Source: Bordetella parapertussis
GTDB taxonomy: Bacteria; Pseudomonadota; Gammaproteobacteria; Burkholderiales; Burkholderiaceae_B
Length of the DNA: 15,858 bases
Direction: 5' to 3'
Assembly: GCA_945882005.1 (NCBI GenBank)
Contig: CAMCWG010000032.1
Location: 1 to 15,858, forward strand
Made by a program: the position numbers and the translations under genes. The notes beneath the pieces are model-generated. The model ran no database searches and was not told the DNA's origin. It was given only the letters and a program-made list of their open reading frames with translations. Positions 14,197 to 15,858 of this stretch are shown piece after piece (positions within the stretch are counted from its first letter, which is position 1; each line of letters starts with the position of its first letter).

Positions 14197-15102
14197 ATGA
14201 GAAAAATCCCCCCGCTAAAGTCCGTTCAAGCGTTTGAGGCAGCCTCGCGGCTGGGGTCCTTCGTGGCGGCTGCGACCGAGCTGCACCTAACCCCATCGGC
14301 CATCAGTCACCAAGTACGGATGCTTGAGCAGCGCCTAGGAATTGCGCTATTTCACCGGACGCATCGAAGCGTCGAACTCACTGACATAGGTCGCCGCTAC
14401 GCAGAGTCCGTGTCCGAAGCCTTCAGCCTGATCGAAGCCAGCACCCGCAGCATCGAGCGTGCAGGCAAAAGCGACATCTTGACGATTCATAGCGTGCCTA
14501 GCATCGCCGCGCAGTGGCTCATGCCTCGCCTATCCCGTTTTTCCGCGATGCATGCAGACATTGATGTAAGACTCAATGCGTCATCAGCCCCAGTTGATCT
14601 CGCCGCCGGAGAGGCCGATTTTGACATTCGCTACGGAAACTTTTTTCCAGACGCTGGTGTCATGGTCGAACCCTTTCCGGCAGAGAGGATCGTGGTGAAT
14701 TGCTCAACCGCGATGTTGCCAGGTCGACGTTTACCTAAAAAGGGTTTTACTCTGACGGGAAAAACCTTGATTCACACTGAGGTCAACAAATACACCTGGC
14801 GCGACTGGTCTAAGGACCACTCTGAGCACAGCATTGATCTTGAAAGAGGACCCCGCTTCGATCGTTCCTTTATGGCGATCAACTGCGCAGTGGATGGACT
14901 AGGCATTGCACTAGAAAGCACTTTGTTGATCGAGCGAGAACTAGAAAGTAAAAAACTAGTCTTACCACTAGGCTTAGTTGGACCACAAATCGTGTGCCAC
15001 CAATTGACCTACCTCAAATCGAAAGGGCATATCCAAAAAATGAAAGCCTTCCGAGAATGGTTGTTTGAAGAGCTAAACCAATCAATGACCAAGTTAGGGT
15101 AA
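14197..15102 (+). CDS. LysR-family transcriptional regulator, GcvA-like
   Basis: A 301-residue regulator. The N-terminal winged helix-turn-helix spans about residues 6-65, with GSFVAAATELHLTPSAISHQ (20-39) as the DNA-reading segment and the GcvA-like LFHRTHRSVELTDIGRRY after it. A linker helix and the two-lobe effector-binding domain (about 90-295) follow, and the length is normal. It is transcribed away from the split-transketolase operon across a 133-base spacer with divergent promoters and a T-N11-A palindrome. It is therefore very probably the pathway-specific regulator of that operon, responding to the substrate or an intermediate. The upstream AAAAAGAGA is a modest ribosome-binding site. 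It converges with the zinc dehydrogenase gene, 37 bases away. Confidence 0.93.
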   Translation: MRKIPPLKSVQAFEAASRLGSFVAAATELHLTPSAISHQVRMLEQRLGIALFHRTHRSVELTDIGRRYAESVSEAFSLIEASTRSIERAGKSDILTIHSVPSIAAQWLMPRLSRFSAMHADIDVRLNASSAPVDLAAGEADFDIRYGNFFPDAGVMVEPFPAERIVVNCSTAMLPGRRLPKKGFTLTGKTLIHTEVNKYTWRDWSKDHSEHSIDLERGPRFDRSFMAINCAVDGLGIALESTLLIERELESKKLVLPLGLVGPQIVCHQLTYLKSKGHIQKMKAFREWLFEELNQSMTKLG

Positions 15103-15139
15103 CGCAGCCCAAGTGATGGCATCGCACTGCGGCAACGCT

Positions 15140-15858
15140 TCAAAATAGAAATACACCCTTACCTGAGGTTTGTTTATCAAACAATTGATAGGCCTGTGCA
15201 GCATCGTTAAATCCCCAGCGATGCGTAAAGAGCGCATCGACATCGATCCCGCGCTCAGCGACAAACCGCGCGCAGTCACCTTGCCCAACGGTTGAGAATG
15301 TCCATGAGCCTATGATCGTGACTTGGCGACGCAACATATCCGGGCTGACATCAATTGTGACGTTACCTCCCTCGCCTACGTAGCACGCCTTTCCCCAAGT
15401 TCGGACACATTGAACCGCTTGTTTACGAGCTGCTGAATTTGAGGAGGCATCGATCGACGCATGCGCACCGAGCCCGTGTGTCAGCTCTTTAATAGCCTGC
15501 ACAGGGTCCTCTTTAGCCGGATTGATTACCGCATCCGCGCCCAAGTCTTTAGCGCGTGCTAAACGCTCTTCGCTAATATCCAAGGCAATTACCCGAGCCC
15601 CCATCGCATGCGCCAGTTGCGTTGATGAAAGCCCCACAGGTCCTTGCCCAAAGATCGCAATCGTTTGGTCACCTTTTAAGTCAAGACGATGTAAAGCCCC
15701 CCACGCCGTACCTGTGCCGCAGGCAATCGCCGCACCCGTTTCAAATGTCAGCGCATCGGGAAGCTCAACGATGGTACTCGCTGGGCATTTCATGTACTTG
15801 GCATGTGAGCCGTGGCCCGTCACACCATAGACTTCTTTAACCCCCTCGTCGCAAAGCT
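15140..15858 (-). CDS. Zinc-type (medium-chain) alcohol/polyol dehydrogenase, C-terminal part (partial, runs off right edge)
   Basis: The visible C-terminal 239 codons belong to an MDR-family dehydrogenase; the catalytic zinc residues and start lie beyond base 15858. The visible part begins LCDEGVKEVYGVTGHGSHAKYM. Its Cys is probably the last of the four structural-zinc cysteines. Next come the CGTGTAWGAL helix, the Rossmann motif GQGPVGL and a strand ending in LDIS, whose Asp suggests NAD. The C-terminus ends GKGVFLF. The open frame continues unbroken to the window edge, so the internal GTG at 15823 is not the true start. The style recalls iditol/sorbitol or other secondary-alcohol dehydrogenases. 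It converges with lysR 37 bases away; a link to the LysR-controlled pathway is plausible but unproven. Confidence 0.9.
   Translation of the reverse strand, partial: LCDEGVKEVYGVTGHGSHAKYMKCPASTIVELPDALTFETGAAIACGTGTAWGALHRLDLKGDQTIAIFGQGPVGLSSTQLAHAMGARVIALDISEERLARAKDLGADAVINPAKEDPVQAIKELTHGLGAHASIDASSNSAARKQAVQCVRTWGKACYVGEGGNVTIDVSPDMLRRQVTIIGSWTFSTVGQGDCARFVAERGIDVDALFTHRWGFNDAAQAYQLFDKQTSGKGVFLF

Noticed and set aside
15103..15139. Possible bidirectional terminator between lysR and the zinc dehydrogenase (CGCAG ... CTGCG)
   Set aside because: The stem is only 5 bp around a 19-base loop, with no T-tract on either side.
1..15858. RNA genes, CRISPR arrays, insertion sequences, prophage or defence systems
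   Set aside because: I found no tRNA-like fold, spaced direct repeats, transposase motifs, phage proteins or defence-family proteins on either strand.

Overview
The window looks like chromosomal DNA from a Gram-negative proteobacterium. A Burkholderiales-type betaproteobacterium is the best guess, from the style of the TRAP binding protein, the GcvA-like LysR regulator, the GST and the lipoprotein signals. This is inference from protein style; no rRNA or other marker gene is present. Base composition is roughly balanced. There are no RNA genes, insertion sequences, CRISPR arrays or phage genes. The window is densely coding and no gene-free stretch exceeds 300 bases.

Layout. (1) Bases 3014 to 1, minus strand: glutathione S-transferase, an SDR-fold protein whose catalytic Tyr is Phe, an AurF-like diiron oxygenase, and the first 177 residues of a patatin-like phospholipase lipoprotein that runs off the left edge. 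(2) Bases 3184-6516, plus strand: a complete ABC importer (periplasmic binding protein, ATPase, two permeases) of the phosphonate/phosphite (PhnCDE) class. Its binding protein most resembles the branch annotated as putative selenate transporters. (3) Bases 14063 down to 6503, minus strand: a seven-gene block holding a split transketolase (N and C halves as separate genes), a DctPQM TRAP importer, a FabG-like SDR dehydrogenase and a full-length transketolase. (4) Bases 14197-15102, plus strand: a LysR regulator divergent from block 3. The shared spacer carries back-to-back promoter-like hexamers and a perfect 15-bp T-N11-A palindrome. (5) Bases 15858-15140, minus strand: the C-terminal part of a zinc-type alcohol/polyol dehydrogenase that runs off the right edge.

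How the genes may work together. Block 3 reads as a self-contained, LysR-controlled catabolic unit. The TRAP system would import a small, probably anionic, polyhydroxylated compound. The SDR (perhaps with the zinc dehydrogenase) would oxidise a hydroxyl to a ketone. Two different TPP enzymes would then move or release a two-carbon ketol unit. The substrate cannot be read from the sequence. The N half of the split transketolase lacks two histidines that are normally conserved around thiamine diphosphate, which makes this unit the best candidate for new chemistry. Block 1 may be a separate small oxidative pathway built around a diiron N-oxygenase-like enzyme. Block 2 is a transporter with no metabolic partner in view.

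Start codons: where the longest reading frame began at TTG or GTG, or overlapped its upstream gene, I chose the internal ATG if spacing, ribosome-binding site or family alignment favoured it. This affects the diiron enzyme, both SDRs, the GST, the full transketolase, DctQ and the C half of the split transketolase.
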